DNA of 64,000 nucleotides, from contig CALSSE010000007.1 in the NCBI GenBank assembly GCA_943788935.1, forward strand, positions 291,871-355,870, given 5' to 3'. Both the position numbers and the translations under genes were made by a program. Positions 37,732 through 47,591 of the stretch are shown in pieces. The notes under the pieces are model-generated. The model saw only the letters and a program-made list of their open reading frames with translations. It did no database searches and was not told the DNA's origin. The DNA is from an uncultured bacterium (GTDB lineage Bacteria; Myxococcota_A; Bradymonadia; UBA7976; VGTA01). Positions within the stretch are counted from its first letter, which is position 1. The number at the start of each line of letters is the position of its first letter.

Positions 37732-38697
37732 TCAGCGTTGACAATTACTGTGATCGAGCTCGATGATCGCTAGTCGTTCAATAAATAGCTCATTACGACC
37801 TATACTTAATTCATCGCAGCTCACTGAACCATCATCGTCGAGGTCTAGATTTATCGCTCCTCCTCTTCCATCTATGCGGAGGCGCTTAAAGACGCTTCGA
37901 TTTGGGTTAGAGCGTGTCTGATAAGCGGTCTTGCAGAGAGGAGAGGAGGCATCAATGATATATTGCTCGGTGATGGAGAGCGCCTCTCCTTCAATCGTGT
38001 CAGGGGCGGTGAAGACGCCATGATAATGGGTGACTCTTCGTTGGGCCATATAGGCGAGACAAGCGTCTCCAATGCGCAGGGTTACGCCCACCTCTCCATC
38101 GAGATCCATATCATAGAGGCGCTCATCGTCAGTGTCTTTCGGCATAGGATCTAAAAGTGGATTTTCCATCTCTACCCCCCACAGCTCAATAAGCGCTGCC
38201 GAGGCGTAGCGCTGTGAAGGAGGGAGGCCGATCACTAGGCCGGCATCTGTCTCGATCGGATAGACACTTTGTCTAAGGGCTTCGGGTACTTGAGCGCGGA
38301 CGCTAATCACTGGACTGAGGTCGATTTCGCATGCCTCCCATCGTTCGAGGAGACCGCCGTGTTCACTCTGGGTCACTTGAACCGTGTACAGAGAGCGATT
38401 GTATTGCTCTAATGAGCTACCGATATCTACACAAGTGGAGATCTGGCTATAATGCAACCACGCTCCATCTAGGCGCTCTTGAAATGCTAGGGGTGTTTGA
38501 TCTTGACCATCAGACCCCGCTCTGGTGTCTTCGCCCCCCATCGATGGATTGGACTCTATCTCTTCAAACTGACTCATCGGAGGTGAAGGAGGCTGACAGG
38601 CGCTCATGCCTGATAGAAGACAGAGGATCGTGAGCGGGATCGTGAGTGGAATCGATGGGGAACCTGATCTCTTTGCGAAAGAGCTTAAAAACTCCAT
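37732..38697 (-). CDS. Lipoprotein with EF-hand-like Asp-rich loops, unknown
   Basis: 321 residues. The leader ends in lipobox MSAC (about residue 34), followed by an acidic linker. The body has beta segments, four or more Cys, and Asp-rich loops resembling dockerin/EF-hand calcium sites (DMDLDGEVGV and DLDDDGSVSCDEL near the C terminus). No enzyme motif is seen. Its start overlaps the end of the FadL-like gene by 13 bp, so the two are translationally coupled and probably act together at the outer membrane. It ends 9 bp from the convergent barrel gene. Confidence 0.65.
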   Translation of the reverse strand: MEFLSSFAKRSGSPSIPLTIPLTILCLLSGMSACQPPSPPMSQFEEIESNPSMGGEDTRAGSDGQDQTPLAFQERLDGAWLHYSQISTCVDIGSSLEQYNRSLYTVQVTQSEHGGLLERWEACEIDLSPVISVRAQVPEALRQSVYPIETDAGLVIGLPPSQRYASAALIELWGVEMENPLLDPMPKDTDDERLYDMDLDGEVGVTLRIGDACLAYMAQRRVTHYHGVFTAPDTIEGEALSITEQYIIDASSPLCKTAYQTRSNPNRSVFKRLRIDGRGGAINLDLDDDGSVSCDELSIGRNELFIERLAIIELDHSNCQR

Positions 38698-40160
38698 GAT
38701 ATCTCTACTCCAAACTGTAAGATATAGCCGCCACTCGAATAGCCGGGGAAACCAGGATTACCGGTCTGTAAGCCTTGAGCCTCCTCATAGGGTTGGCGGG
38801 TCGTCGGGTCGATCAACTGATCGCTCACCTCATCACAGATCGATCGAGTGTCGATCTCACAGAGCTCATATCGCTCAGCTGTGTTTTTCTGATGACGTCG
38901 GCCTAGTAAACCATGGAACTGAGCATGCCATGAGAGGGTGAGACGCTTCCCTTGAATCTCGATGTCATGGCCGGAGCCCACACTTAAGACATAGCGATCA
39001 TTGTCGACAAAATTAGACCGGCCGCTCTGTTCGGGAATCGGGCTAGGTTCCCAACGCGCCCCCACTCTCAAAGTTTGACCTTCAATAAACGGCTGCTCAA
39101 AACCTACCCGTAAACTCCAAGTATCCTTAAAGTCTACCGCTTGCCCATGGGAGTCAAGATAGTCTGACCACAGAGTGTACACGATGTCACTAGTGAAAAG
39201 TTGACCCCCTGAGCTCCACACGCCGGCATAGCTGAATTGACGGGGCGAATAATCAGAGACGATATAGAGTGATTGTTCAAAGGGATAACTCTCTCCTCCT
39301 TGCAGTCCTCTCACTTGCACTTCATTCACTCCCCGCACTAACATATACTGCTCGTCCCGATAGCTCACTCCGAGACGGAACCGGTCATTGGGAGTGACCA
39401 GGAGACCACCATTGAGCCTCCATTGAGTAGAAGTCTGTAGACCAACGTTGAGGTCTACATCATCTTGACGAGCGGCGTCGTTCATATAGACATAGTTTTT
39501 GGTGTAGGCATCAGGCATTACGCTCGCACCGATACCTATGGCTAGCCAATCAAAGAACTGGTAGGCGGCGGCGACTTGAGCGACAAAGTGTTCAACCCGT
39601 CCTCCGAGTAAGCTGAAGCCCACTTGATGACTAAAGAGGCGCTCTCTCTCATCAGAGAAGGTGCTCGCATAGCTATCGATGCTGTGATAGACGGGAAGAG
39701 ATAACAGAAATCCAACTCTTAAGTCTTCAGTGCCTAGATCTGTTGATGAACCCGTGAAGATATTGAAGCTATGGACGGCGCCAGACTCACCTTGGCGCTC
39801 TCTCAACTCAAAAGAGGTAGGGACCGCCGGTGAGTTAGAGCCGAGGTTAGGAATATCATACCCTGAAGGTCGAGGCGTCAATTGAACATCTAGGTTCTTG
39901 AGCGCATAAGAGACTCCACCACCTAAGGAAGATCCCCCTCTTAACAAAGTCGCGGGGTTATAATGAACAGCATGATAGTCTATGGAAGAGGCTGCTCCTG
40001 TATTCCCCAATGCTGAGGCCCTGGTCCCTGATCCATAAAGATCAAGAGGATTCGCTAGGCTTTGCGCTGGTTGGATCCCTGAGCTCAAGAGGAAGAGGCA
40101 ACACAGACTCAGTAGGGTTAAAGGATTAAGTCGGCTTGAAATTCGTTGAGAAAGGTTCAT
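38685..40160 (-). CDS. FadL-like outer-membrane transport protein
   Basis: 491 residues. A signal peptide (LTLLSLCCLFLLSSGIQPAQS, cleavage near residue 35) is followed by the typical OmpP1/FadL opening: ANPLDLYGSGTRASALGNTG, AVHYNPATL. Many amphipathic strands follow, ending in FGVEISWSF with a C-terminal Phe as expected for BAM-inserted barrels. FadL proteins pass long-chain fatty acids or other hydrophobic compounds across the outer membrane. Ligand is not predictable. It overlaps the downstream lipoprotein gene by 13 bp. No fatty-acid degradation operon is adjacent, although a crotonase lies at 47 kb. Confidence 0.8.
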   Translation of the reverse strand: MNLSQRISSRLNPLTLLSLCCLFLLSSGIQPAQSLANPLDLYGSGTRASALGNTGAASSIDYHAVHYNPATLLRGGSSLGGGVSYALKNLDVQLTPRPSGYDIPNLGSNSPAVPTSFELRERQGESGAVHSFNIFTGSSTDLGTEDLRVGFLLSLPVYHSIDSYASTFSDERERLFSHQVGFSLLGGRVEHFVAQVAAAYQFFDWLAIGIGASVMPDAYTKNYVYMNDAARQDDVDLNVGLQTSTQWRLNGGLLVTPNDRFRLGVSYRDEQYMLVRGVNEVQVRGLQGGESYPFEQSLYIVSDYSPRQFSYAGVWSSGGQLFTSDIVYTLWSDYLDSHGQAVDFKDTWSLRVGFEQPFIEGQTLRVGARWEPSPIPEQSGRSNFVDNDRYVLSVGSGHDIEIQGKRLTLSWHAQFHGLLGRRHQKNTAERYELCEIDTRSICDEVSDQLIDPTTRQPYEEAQGLQTGNPGFPGYSSGGYILQFGVEISWSF

Positions 40161-40200
40161 TTGGAGGTGTCTCTTCGAGAGTATAAAGAGAGGGGCGTGA

Positions 40201-41398
40201 TCAGCGTAGCGCTAGTTGAGCAGCGCTCTTGAGATCCTCAATCAGGTCAGCGGCGTCTTCAATTCCTACCGAAAGACGTACGAGATCAGCGCTGATCCCC
40301 AAGGTCTTTCGTAAAGCCGGAGGAACCGAGGCGTGAGTCATCGTCTCGGGATGGTTCGCTAGTGACTCAACACCGCCTAGACTCTCAGCGAGGGAGAAGA
40401 CCTTTAGAGATTGCATAAACTTTGTGACTTGAGCAAAATCGCCATTCAGTCTTACGCTGACCATACCTGAAAATCCGCTCATTTGACGGGCCGCGATCTC
40501 ATGTTGGGGATGATCTTTTAGTCCTGGGTACATCACTGAAGTAAACTCTGACATCCCCTTCAGGGCCTCGGCGACCGCAAAAGCATTTCGTTGATGAGCT
40601 TCCATTCGAATGGCGAGCGTCTTGACTGATCGTAAGAGTAAGAAGCAGTCTAGAGGGGCATTTACAGCACCTGCTGCGAACTGAATAAACCTCAATTTGC
40701 TCTTCGAGTTGATCGTTATTGAGCATCAGCGCTCCACCGATAATATCACTATGTCCACCAATGTATTTAGTGAGGCTGTGCATCACGATATCAGCACCAA
40801 GGCTGAGAGGACTCTGGAAGATGGGAGAAGCGAAAGTGTTATCAACGATAAGCTGTGCACCAACGCTGTGCGCCGCCTCAGCAGCGTGTTGGATATCAAT
40901 AACCTTGAGTAGAGGGTTAGTCGGTGACTCGATCCATACGAACCGGGTATTGGGTCTGATGAGAGCTTTCATCTCTTGAGCACTTACCGCGAGGTCAGCG
41001 AACTCAAATTCAATCCCGTAGTCAGCATATAGTCGTCTAAAGAGCCTTCCGGTTCCTCCATAAACATCATCACATACAAGAACATGGTCTCCGGGGCGAG
41101 CCAACTGAATCACTGCTTGTACTGCGGCGAGACCAGATCCAAAAGAGATGGCATGCTTGGCGTTCTCGATACCCGCAAGTGAGCCTTCAAGAGCTTCACG
41201 TGTGGGGTTTCCACCACGTGAATAGTCATAACTAAGAGGCGCCCCGGGGGCCGGCTGGACATAAGTCGATGTCTGATATATAGGAGTCATAATCGCACCA
41301 TGAATGGGATCGGGAGAGACTCCTGCATGTACACTCGTTGTGCTCGCTCCCCATGAAGACTTTTGGCCTGATGAAGCCCCTTGATGCTGATCGCTCAT
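40201..41398 (-). pseudogene. Cystathionine gamma-synthase/lyase-type PLP enzyme, frameshifted
   Basis: From ATG 41398 (GAGGAG 8 bases upstream) the first part shows the Cys/Met-metabolism PLP fold: TTSVHAGVSPDPIHGAI, YDYSRGGNPTREALE, FGSGLAAVQAV, DDVYGGTGRLF, VDNTFASPIFQSPLSLGAD and PLP-lysine SLTKYIGGHSD. After EEQI the frame is lost at about 40690. The rest continues in the next frame as RFIQFAAGAVNAPLD...SLGGVESLANHPETMTHASV...RLSVGIEDAADLIEDL to the stop at 40201. A +1 shift (one extra G) restores a normal protein of about 398 residues. These enzymes make or cleave cystathionine in methionine/cysteine metabolism. Either the gene is broken or the base is a sequencing indel. Confidence 0.85.
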
Positions 41399-41615
41399 AA
41401 TCTTTTCTCCTCGCTGTGACTCATGCTCTAATCGGACATGATGAATAAGAGTCAGTGAAACTATCAAGTCCTCAGGCTTAGCTCAACTATCTTGAGGATT
41501 GCTTTAACACTCACTGTCTTAAGACTACCTTTTCGGCTTAGAGTTTGGTAATCAGAACAAGTCATTAAATATAGCTTTGACTGACCGATATATTATTTAC
41601 GTCTAAGAGGTCCAC

Positions 41616-42581
41616 TTGTCACAGGCAAATACACACTTACCGTTCATGCTAAGTTACTATCAGTCTCAGAGGCCTGATGGAACACATGTACAACGTTATG
41701 TGGGTGATAAGTCTGAGAAACTCTTAAAGTTATTAGGCGAAAAGGTGGTGAAGGATCAGAGTTGGGCAATTCACAGCCATGGAGCTTGGCTGAGAGTAGA
41801 GAGCGACAACAGTGAGCTCTTCGAGCGGATCGTGATCGTTTTACCTAGGCCTGAGCAACACTCTCCTAAGCTGTTCACCCCATGGGCAGAGGGTCGTTTA
41901 AAGCATTTAGCTCGATATGTGGAACGCACCAATTCAGGACGAATCGTAAGGTTTTTAGTACAAAAACAAGTGGTGATCGCGATTCTAATGGCCCGAAGGG
42001 GTTTTGATCTGCAAGACCCCCTGTGCCCTCTCCCAGAGTCGACGGTGGTCCCTGGTCTCTTAAAGCTGTTTGATCGCGAGATCAATATGTACATCAATTG
42101 GATGAGCGATGAAGAGCTGAGCTTTATCCAAGCGCTCAAGTTACATAAGATCCCTCAGGCTCATAATACTCCGCAGTATAAGCTATCACTTGATATCTTA
42201 CCCACTGTCCTTGGCCTAAAGGGGAAGAGTCCCATTCCGCTTCATCCCGTGACCCTGATGCGAGGGGTGATCGGTGAGATCGCTGAACAGCTTGATTCAC
42301 GAGGTATTGAGCCGCCAGATTCTGACCTAAGAGGGTGGCGTAAGCTCCATGATAAATATAAGAGGTCTCTACAGAGACGCCAAAACGAAGCTTGTATTAG
42401 AGAATTAGACTCTTTGGCGGCTAAAATAGATCTCACCCAACCAAGTTATCCTCAAGTGAGCACTTGGCTCAGTCAGCTTGATGGCGGACGGGTTGAGCCT
42501 TTAGTTCCTTTACGCTTGGTATTGGCGATCATGTGTCTCATCGCTGCTCTGTGGGTCTTGTGGAGTCAGCAAGGGGGATAG
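41616..42581 (+). CDS. Hypothetical tail-anchored protein
   Basis: 321 residues from TTG 41616, favoured by AGAGG 6 bases upstream; the next ATG (41646) has no site. No known family. The soluble part (about 1-295) is mixed alpha/beta (PFMLSYYQSQRPDGTHVQRYV at the start, helical and basic from about 205). The C terminus is one hydrophobic helix (RLVLAIMCLIAALWVLW) followed by four residues, giving a tail-anchored membrane protein facing the cytoplasm. It is transcribed divergently from the PLP-enzyme gene and has no close partner downstream. Confidence 0.6.
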   Translation: MSQANTHLPFMLSYYQSQRPDGTHVQRYVGDKSEKLLKLLGEKVVKDQSWAIHSHGAWLRVESDNSELFERIVIVLPRPEQHSPKLFTPWAEGRLKHLARYVERTNSGRIVRFLVQKQVVIAILMARRGFDLQDPLCPLPESTVVPGLLKLFDREINMYINWMSDEELSFIQALKLHKIPQAHNTPQYKLSLDILPTVLGLKGKSPIPLHPVTLMRGVIGEIAEQLDSRGIEPPDSDLRGWRKLHDKYKRSLQRRQNEACIRELDSLAAKIDLTQPSYPQVSTWLSQLDGGRVEPLVPLRLVLAIMCLIAALWVLWSQQGG

Positions 42582-42620
42582 AGGTAGAGGCTATTTCACA
42601 GGAATAGGGGAGAGGGAGCT

Positions 42621-43001
42621 CTAGCGAGTAAACCAAACAGTGATCACGCTAATTGAGGCACAGAGAATCGCTCCCCAGAGCATATCGATCGCGGCTACTA
42701 TGTATGGGAAGTCCGTAAATACTGCCACTGATGTGAGATCAAAAGTCGCATAGGTGATGAGGCCAAACAGCGCTCCATAGAGACTGATTGTTATCAAAGA
42801 TTCAGCCCGATAGGGATGAATGACGAATATGTTGAGTCCAACGAGAAAGAGGAGATAGAAGAGGCCAGCGGCGGCTAAATCTGCCTCTGGTTTCATCAGG
42901 TGACCGATGTGTGTTCGATAAAACGTAGGGGCGACTAGCCCTAGCCAGAGCCCATCGATGAGAGTGAAGACCATCAGTGAGGTGAGGTATTGTTTAACCA
43001 T
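42621..43001 (-). CDS. DUF2177 family membrane protein
   Basis: 126 residues from ATG 43001 (AAGAGA upstream); the open frame extends further 5' but without a supported start. Four TM segments with family features: YLTSLMVFTLIDGLWLGLVA (about 4-23), FYRTHIGHLM, and YGALFGLITYATFDLTSVAVF (about 77-97), ending WGAILCASISVITVWF. The motif DGLWL and the YATFDLT helix are typical of DUF2177. Function of the family is not established. It is the last gene of the leftward group starting with the histidine kinase, 85 bp after the DUF2797 gene. Confidence 0.85.
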   Translation of the reverse strand: MVKQYLTSLMVFTLIDGLWLGLVAPTFYRTHIGHLMKPEADLAAAGLFYLLFLVGLNIFVIHPYRAESLITISLYGALFGLITYATFDLTSVAVFTDFPYIVAAIDMLWGAILCASISVITVWFTR

Positions 43002-43086
43002 AATATCTCTTTCGAATGGGCGGATTGGCGAGCTCTTATACCTAATGTGATCTTCAACTCGCCTTGGGGTTTCACAATGGAGTCGC

Positions 43087-43992
43087 TTAATCGATGATCG
43101 AGAGACTAATGTGGTATCCAGAGTGAGCGCGTACGTTGAATACTCTCCCTTCATCAAAGATAAGGTATTGCCCTTTAATCCCGATGAGTCGACCCTCAAG
43201 CGTCTCTCCTTTTTCTAGTTTACTGAGCTTAATACTCTTGACTTTTTTAGGGCTCTCAACCTTTGGATATCTCAATGAGAGTGTGGGTGATCTTGGGGTA
43301 GCATAAGGTTTGAGTTGAGTGGATAAGAGCTCAGCGCAACGAAGCGCTTCTCTGTCTAGATCAGCCTCATTGAGGAGCTCATCTTTGAGCATTCGCTGCC
43401 AACTCAACTTATCGGAGTAATGTTCGGAGAGCTCCTGCTCGATAAGACCGGCGAGCTGACGATAGGGAGTCTTAGCGATCACTTTGATGGCATCTGCGCC
43501 TTGGTCAAGCCAACGGGTAGGCCAATCTCTGGTCACACCTACTTTGTATTTACTTGATAGAGCGAGATACACGTAGTGTGGTTGCAGGTGATGCACTCTC
43601 TCCCATTCAGGGTCTCGTCCTCCGCCTTCATGAGCGAGACAAAGGGCCGGACGAATAATACACTCAGCAGCTGATGGTTGATCGATAAAGCACGGATAAC
43701 AATAGCCATCGCTATACGTCTTCTTAATCTTTGACCCACAATAGAGGCAAGTGATCTTTCTTAGATATGAAATGGAGAGAGATTGACCGACGAGAGGATT
43801 AAGCGATCGAGTGTGCGGCGATGAGGAAGAGAGGTTTCCTTCTTCTGGATGAGCAAAGCGGAGACTATATTCGATCGTTTGGGGGTCGAGCTGCTCATCG
43901 CTCTCGGTGGAGAAATCATAGTTTTGATCAAGCGTTGGTAAGCTCGCTCCAAGTTTTATGAGGCAACCCTCTGTTGTTTGACCTTGATTCAT
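43087..43992 (-). CDS. DUF2797 family protein
   Basis: 301 residues. The central region has the DUF2797 pattern: a Cys pair CLYCGSKIKKTYSDGYCYPC that probably binds zinc (about 82-102), ECIIRPALCLAHEGGGRDPEWE, then HYVYLALSSKYKVGVTR (about 147-163) which resembles a GIY-YIG-like strand pair, and RWLDQGADAIKVIAK. A possible link to the GIY-YIG nuclease fold is from the YVYLALSxxYKVGVTR pattern and is inference. Cytoplasmic; function unknown. It is cotranscribed with the 162-residue membrane protein 5 bp upstream. Confidence 0.85.
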   Translation of the reverse strand: MNQGQTTEGCLIKLGASLPTLDQNYDFSTESDEQLDPQTIEYSLRFAHPEEGNLSSSSPHTRSLNPLVGQSLSISYLRKITCLYCGSKIKKTYSDGYCYPCFIDQPSAAECIIRPALCLAHEGGGRDPEWERVHHLQPHYVYLALSSKYKVGVTRDWPTRWLDQGADAIKVIAKTPYRQLAGLIEQELSEHYSDKLSWQRMLKDELLNEADLDREALRCAELLSTQLKPYATPRSPTLSLRYPKVESPKKVKSIKLSKLEKGETLEGRLIGIKGQYLIFDEGRVFNVRAHSGYHISLSIID

Positions 43993-43997
43993 ACTTG

Positions 43998-44486
43998 TTA
44001 CCGATCATTGTGGAGAGGGGGGCTAGGGTCTTGGTTAAGAGAGGTCTTTGGGTTTTGGTGAGGATCAATGAGCCAAGCGCTGAGGCCAATGAGAGCGAGA
44101 GAGAATCCACAGAGATAAAGGCCGGGTGAGAGGTTAACATCAAGCCATTGACCCTCGATGAAAACGGGGTGGCTAGGCGCTCTCTCGATCAAGAATAGCC
44201 CAAAGAGACAGAGGTAAGCCCATCGACCAATAGCATTCCACCAATGATGGTTGCGGAGACGCCAAAGCATAGCTAAGCCGGATCCCATGAACGCTGGCGC
44301 TGCAGCATCTGACTCACCTTGAGACCAAAATAGATAGCTCGCGGTGAGCCCAATAACGATAGCGACTAAAGAAGGGAAAATCGATGGCGCGACCGTGACT
44401 TGAGCGATCGCTACCGTCTTGGACCTGATCATCTCTACCGCGCCAGTAGGATTGGAGGGCATAAGCCGCTCGTTATCTCTGCTCAT
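43998..44486 (-). CDS. Small multi-pass membrane protein, unknown
   Basis: 162 residues with about four TM segments: IFPSLVAIVIGLTASYLFW (about 36-55), AAPAFMGSGLAMLW, WAYLCLFGLFLIE (about 88-101) and GLYLCGFSLALIGLSAWLI (about 122-140). The tail is polar. No family recognised. It sits 3 bp after the histidine kinase stop and 5 bp before DUF2797, so it is part of one operon with them and could be a membrane partner of the kinase. Confidence 0.65.
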   Translation of the reverse strand: MSRDNERLMPSNPTGAVEMIRSKTVAIAQVTVAPSIFPSLVAIVIGLTASYLFWSQGESDAAAPAFMGSGLAMLWRLRNHHWWNAIGRWAYLCLFGLFLIERAPSHPVFIEGQWLDVNLSPGLYLCGFSLALIGLSAWLIDPHQNPKTSLNQDPSPPLHNDR

Positions 44487-44489
44487 CGA

Positions 44490-45584
44490 TTAGCCGCTTA
44501 CTCGGGGGAGCATGATCGTGAAAGTTGTCCCCTGTCCGATAGCGCTGTTAAGGTTGATTGAGCCATGAATCCTCTTGATTAAGCTAGAGAGTACATGAAG
44601 GCCTAGTCCGGTACCCTGTCCTTCTGCTTTAGTGGTAAAGAATGGATCAAAGATTTTCTCTTGTAGCTCTGGCGACATCCCCACTCCGTTATCAGTTACT
44701 GAAATCGTTAAGGTCGTTTTTGTAGCGCTCACCACAACCTTAATGAGACCGGATTCCCCTTTGAGGGCATCACTGGCGTTGACGATCAGATTCATTATGA
44801 TCTGTGTAAGTTGACCTTCGCTGAGTCCAGCGAACAGGCTGATCTCATCAGAGGAGGGTTGGCTAGAGGGTTGAGAGGGCGCCCAATTATGACCATGATT
44901 ATGAGACTCTATTAGACCCCAAGAGAGATCTAAGCGATGAGTCGAAGCGATCGAGCGACGTAGCAGTGTGATCAATTTGTGCAGAAGAATGTTTACTTCC
45001 ACTGATTCCTTATTGGGAGGTCGTAAAAAGCTTTTAAACTCCCTACTGATCTCAATCGCTTTATGAATACCCGTAGAAACTGCATTTTGACAGTCAATAA
45101 TCTCATCACCTTCAGCGAATTCTAAACCTTCCCAGCCCATTTGTATCGCGGTGAGAGCGTTATTGATATCATGAATGACTCCGGCGGCCATCGCTCCTAA
45201 GTCTGCGCGAGTTTGAGCGAGTGCGACTTGGTCTTGAGCAGCGATGAGGAGCTCTGTTCGCTGATCGAGCAACTCGCTGAGCCGTTGGTTGAGGTGATGA
45301 ACTTTAGATCGAACATATTCTTTTTGCTCTTGCTCATGTTCAAATCGACGACGAAGAATCCGCAAGCGAACGAGAGTCGTCGAGAATATAACCGCCATAA
45401 TGATCGGCATTACATAAACTTTTAGAGTAAATGACATCTTCAGGATTACCAAAAACTGAAATGTCCCTGCAGCGATAAATCCCACGATAATGATAATGAC
45501 AAGCGTTACATCGGCTCTCGTCATCCCGCCATGATAGTTATCGATTCTGACCGTTTGATGAATCTCTTTGTTCAATGATGACAC
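44490..45584 (-). CDS. Membrane sensor histidine kinase (orphan)
   Basis: 364 residues. Two TM helices at about 27-50 and 55-75 with almost no periplasmic loop, then a coiled coil (about 85-130). The dimerisation/phosphoacceptor helix has His in [13 protein letters not shown] (about 143), followed by the ATPase domain: N box [12 protein letters not shown]1 TDNGVGM, F box PFFTTK, G2 GTGLGLHV. The HDINN variant is of the NtrB/Delta-type group common in myxobacteria. No response regulator is adjacent, so it is an orphan; input is probably intracellular or membrane-borne. Start GTG 45584 is weak; ATG 45524 is possible but would remove part of the first TM region. Confidence 0.9.
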   Translation of the reverse strand: MSSLNKEIHQTVRIDNYHGGMTRADVTLVIIIIVGFIAAGTFQFLVILKMSFTLKVYVMPIIMAVIFSTTLVRLRILRRRFEHEQEQKEYVRSKVHHLNQRLSELLDQRTELLIAAQDQVALAQTRADLGAMAAGVIHDINNALTAIQMGWEGLEFAEGDEIIDCQNAVSTGIHKAIEISREFKSFLRPPNKESVEVNILLHKLITLLRRSIASTHRLDLSWGLIESHNHGHNWAPSQPSSQPSSDEISLFAGLSEGQLTQIIMNLIVNASDALKGESGLIKVVVSATKTTLTISVTDNGVGMSPELQEKIFDPFFTTKAEGQGTGLGLHVLSSLIKRIHGSINLNSAIGQGTTFTIMLPRVSG

Positions 45585-45714
45585 TTAGATTTACGCTTTC
45601 AGGTCGTTCAAAGTTATTGAACTCACAGGCTCAGATGAACATTGACTTCTAAATTTATTATACTATGGGAAACCTAGTTTAACAGTAAATCGATAAACCA
45701 GTGGAGACTTATTC

Positions 45715-46614
45715 TTGAGAATAATGAGCGTCAATAGATTATGGATGGGTGTTATATGTTTGGCAATCAGTGTAACAAGTGCGTGCACTGATCGAGGTAA
45801 GAATGAGACTAAAGAGTCTAGTGGAATCGAGTCTAGTGGAATCGAGTCTAGAGGCGAGAGCAAAATCAAGCCTCAAACGCGACGAGTGATCTCTTTGGCT
45901 CCGTCACATACAGAGTGGGTTTTTAAGCTGGGTGGGGAGGAGTCACTCGTCGGTCGAACAGATCAATGTGACTATCCCTCGGGCGTTAAAAATATCCCGA
46001 GTGTTGGAGGTCTTTTTCCTGCTCAAATAGAGAGAATCCTCGCTAAAAATCCTACTGATGTATTAATGATCTCAGGGCACCATGAACTTCGTGCTCAGCT
46101 TGAGAGGTTTGGGGTTAAAGTACATCAGTATCAGCCCAAGGCTCTCAGTGAGATCTACACCCAAGTAGAGTCTTTGAGCCGCCTCTTTGGAGAAGAATCT
46201 TCGGCTCACATATGGATCAAAGAGGCGAAGGCGGTACGCGAGCGGCTAAAGATGCCTCCGCAGAGACCAAGAGTATTGGTAGAGGTGTGGTTTTCACCAT
46301 TAACCATCGCGGGGTCAACTAGCTATATGGGAGACCTCATTCGGGTCGCTGGAGGCCGGCTAATGAATGAGATCAAAGGAGATTGGCCGGCAGTCCACTT
46401 AGAGTCAGTGATCACTTTTAACCCACAAGTTCTCTTTATCAGTACCTTGGCGCTTTATCAGCAGCTAATGAGTGAGGAACCTCCCGTCGCTTGGAAACAG
46501 ATCGACGCTGTAAAGAATCATCGAATTTATCTACTCGATGGAAGACTCGCGCGACCAAGCCCTCGAGTGATAGAGGAGATGAAGTGGGTAAATCAACGCT
46601 TACTTGGTCAATAA
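45715..46614 (+). CDS. BtuF-like periplasmic binding lipoprotein
   Basis: 299 residues. Start TTG 45715 follows GGAG with 9 bases spacing; ATG 45724 is the alternative. The leader ends in a lipobox (TSAC), followed by a Ser/Gly linker encoded by a 15-bp repeat (SSGIESSGIES). The body is a helical-backbone cluster A-III binding protein: VISLAPSHTEWVFKLGGEES, VGRTDQCDYP, VGGLFPAQIERILAKNPTDVL, GDWPAVHLESVITFNPQVLFI. This matches BtuF/FepB-type proteins that deliver vitamin B12 or an iron chelate to an ABC importer. No permease or ATPase lies next to it, so it must use one encoded elsewhere. Confidence 0.85.
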   Translation: MRIMSVNRLWMGVICLAISVTSACTDRGKNETKESSGIESSGIESRGESKIKPQTRRVISLAPSHTEWVFKLGGEESLVGRTDQCDYPSGVKNIPSVGGLFPAQIERILAKNPTDVLMISGHHELRAQLERFGVKVHQYQPKALSEIYTQVESLSRLFGEESSAHIWIKEAKAVRERLKMPPQRPRVLVEVWFSPLTIAGSTSYMGDLIRVAGGRLMNEIKGDWPAVHLESVITFNPQVLFISTLALYQQLMSEEPPVAWKQIDAVKNHRIYLLDGRLARPSPRVIEEMKWVNQRLLGQ

Positions 46615-46618
46615 AACA

Positions 46619-47521
46619 CTACTCTTGACGAGGAGACCATGCAGGACTTTGACCCGTCTTAATAAGGTGGAAGTCACGTCGACCAATGGCTGCTTCACCG
46701 CTGTCAACACAGCGCTCATAGGCGAGCGCCTCTACCTCAGCGCGCTCCTCTCCTTGGTGACCGATAGAGGTGAGTACCCCACGCTTGAAAGCGGCTAGAG
46801 AGGTCGGAGACTTCTTACTGATCAGCTGCGCTAGGTAGAGGGCCCTCTCTAAGGCTTGACTCTGCTCCGAGACCAGCTCTTGAATAAGCCCGATCCGTTC
46901 TGCTTCCACAGCGTTGATTTTTTCACCGGTCATGCCTAGGCGAAGAGTATGAGCAGGACCGATTAATGACGATAATTCACTAGTGCCGCCGGCTCCGGGC
47001 AGAATGCCTAGTCCAGTCTCAGGGAGAGCGAAAGCGGCTTCTTCAGTAGCGATCTTATAATCGGCGGTGATCAGGTATTCTGTGCCCCATCCTAAGGCAA
47101 CTCCGTTGATCAGGCAGAGATGAAAAACAGGAGCCGCTCTTAATTCGCGGAGGATGTGTCGTTGGCGACGTACGTGAACTTTGACTTGATCATCTGACCA
47201 CCCCGCTCTCTCGGTGACATTAGCGCCGGCGATAAAGATGGCTGTTCCTCGTGAGCTACGCCTTAAGGAGAGGCTGATCAAAGTTTGGGGTCCTCGCGGG
47301 TCATGTAGATCACGTGTGAGCTGCTCTAGTTCATTTAAGACAGCACCACCGACCTCATTCGCTTTACCATGATGGAAGATGAGCGCCCATGTTTGTCCAT
47401 CTCCCTCGACATCGAAGAGGTATAGTGCCTGATAACGATTGATCCTCTCTGCGTTCGCTAAGAGGGAGGGTTTCTCGAAAGGGAGCGAATGATCAGTAGG
47501 TAAGGAAGAGTCGGAAGTCAT
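46619..47521 (-). CDS. Enoyl-CoA hydratase/isomerase (crotonase) family protein
   Basis: 300 residues from ATG 47521 with GAGGTG 4 bases upstream; the longer upstream open frame is unsupported. Crotonase motifs: IFIAGANVTE (oxyanion hole strand), INGVALGWGTEYLITADYKI with a Glu at the first catalytic position, and FALPETGLGILPGAGGT with the second Glu. Both acid residues are kept, so hydratase-type activity is plausible. About 40 extra N-terminal residues precede the fold. Acyl-CoA substrate unknown. It lies 70 bp downstream of the TPR lipoprotein gene and ends 4 bp from the convergent BtuF-like gene. Confidence 0.88.
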   Translation of the reverse strand: MTSDSSLPTDHSLPFEKPSLLANAERINRYQALYLFDVEGDGQTWALIFHHGKANEVGGAVLNELEQLTRDLHDPRGPQTLISLSLRRSSRGTAIFIAGANVTERAGWSDDQVKVHVRRQRHILRELRAAPVFHLCLINGVALGWGTEYLITADYKIATEEAAFALPETGLGILPGAGGTSELSSLIGPAHTLRLGMTGEKINAVEAERIGLIQELVSEQSQALERALYLAQLISKKSPTSLAAFKRGVLTSIGHQGEERAEVEALAYERCVDSGEAAIGRRDFHLIKTGQSPAWSPRQE

Positions 47522-47591
47522 TGAACACCTCATGGTAGAGCGACTAAAAGAAGGGAGTTGTGCTCGATAGTTTAGAAGAGAGGGACGCGTC

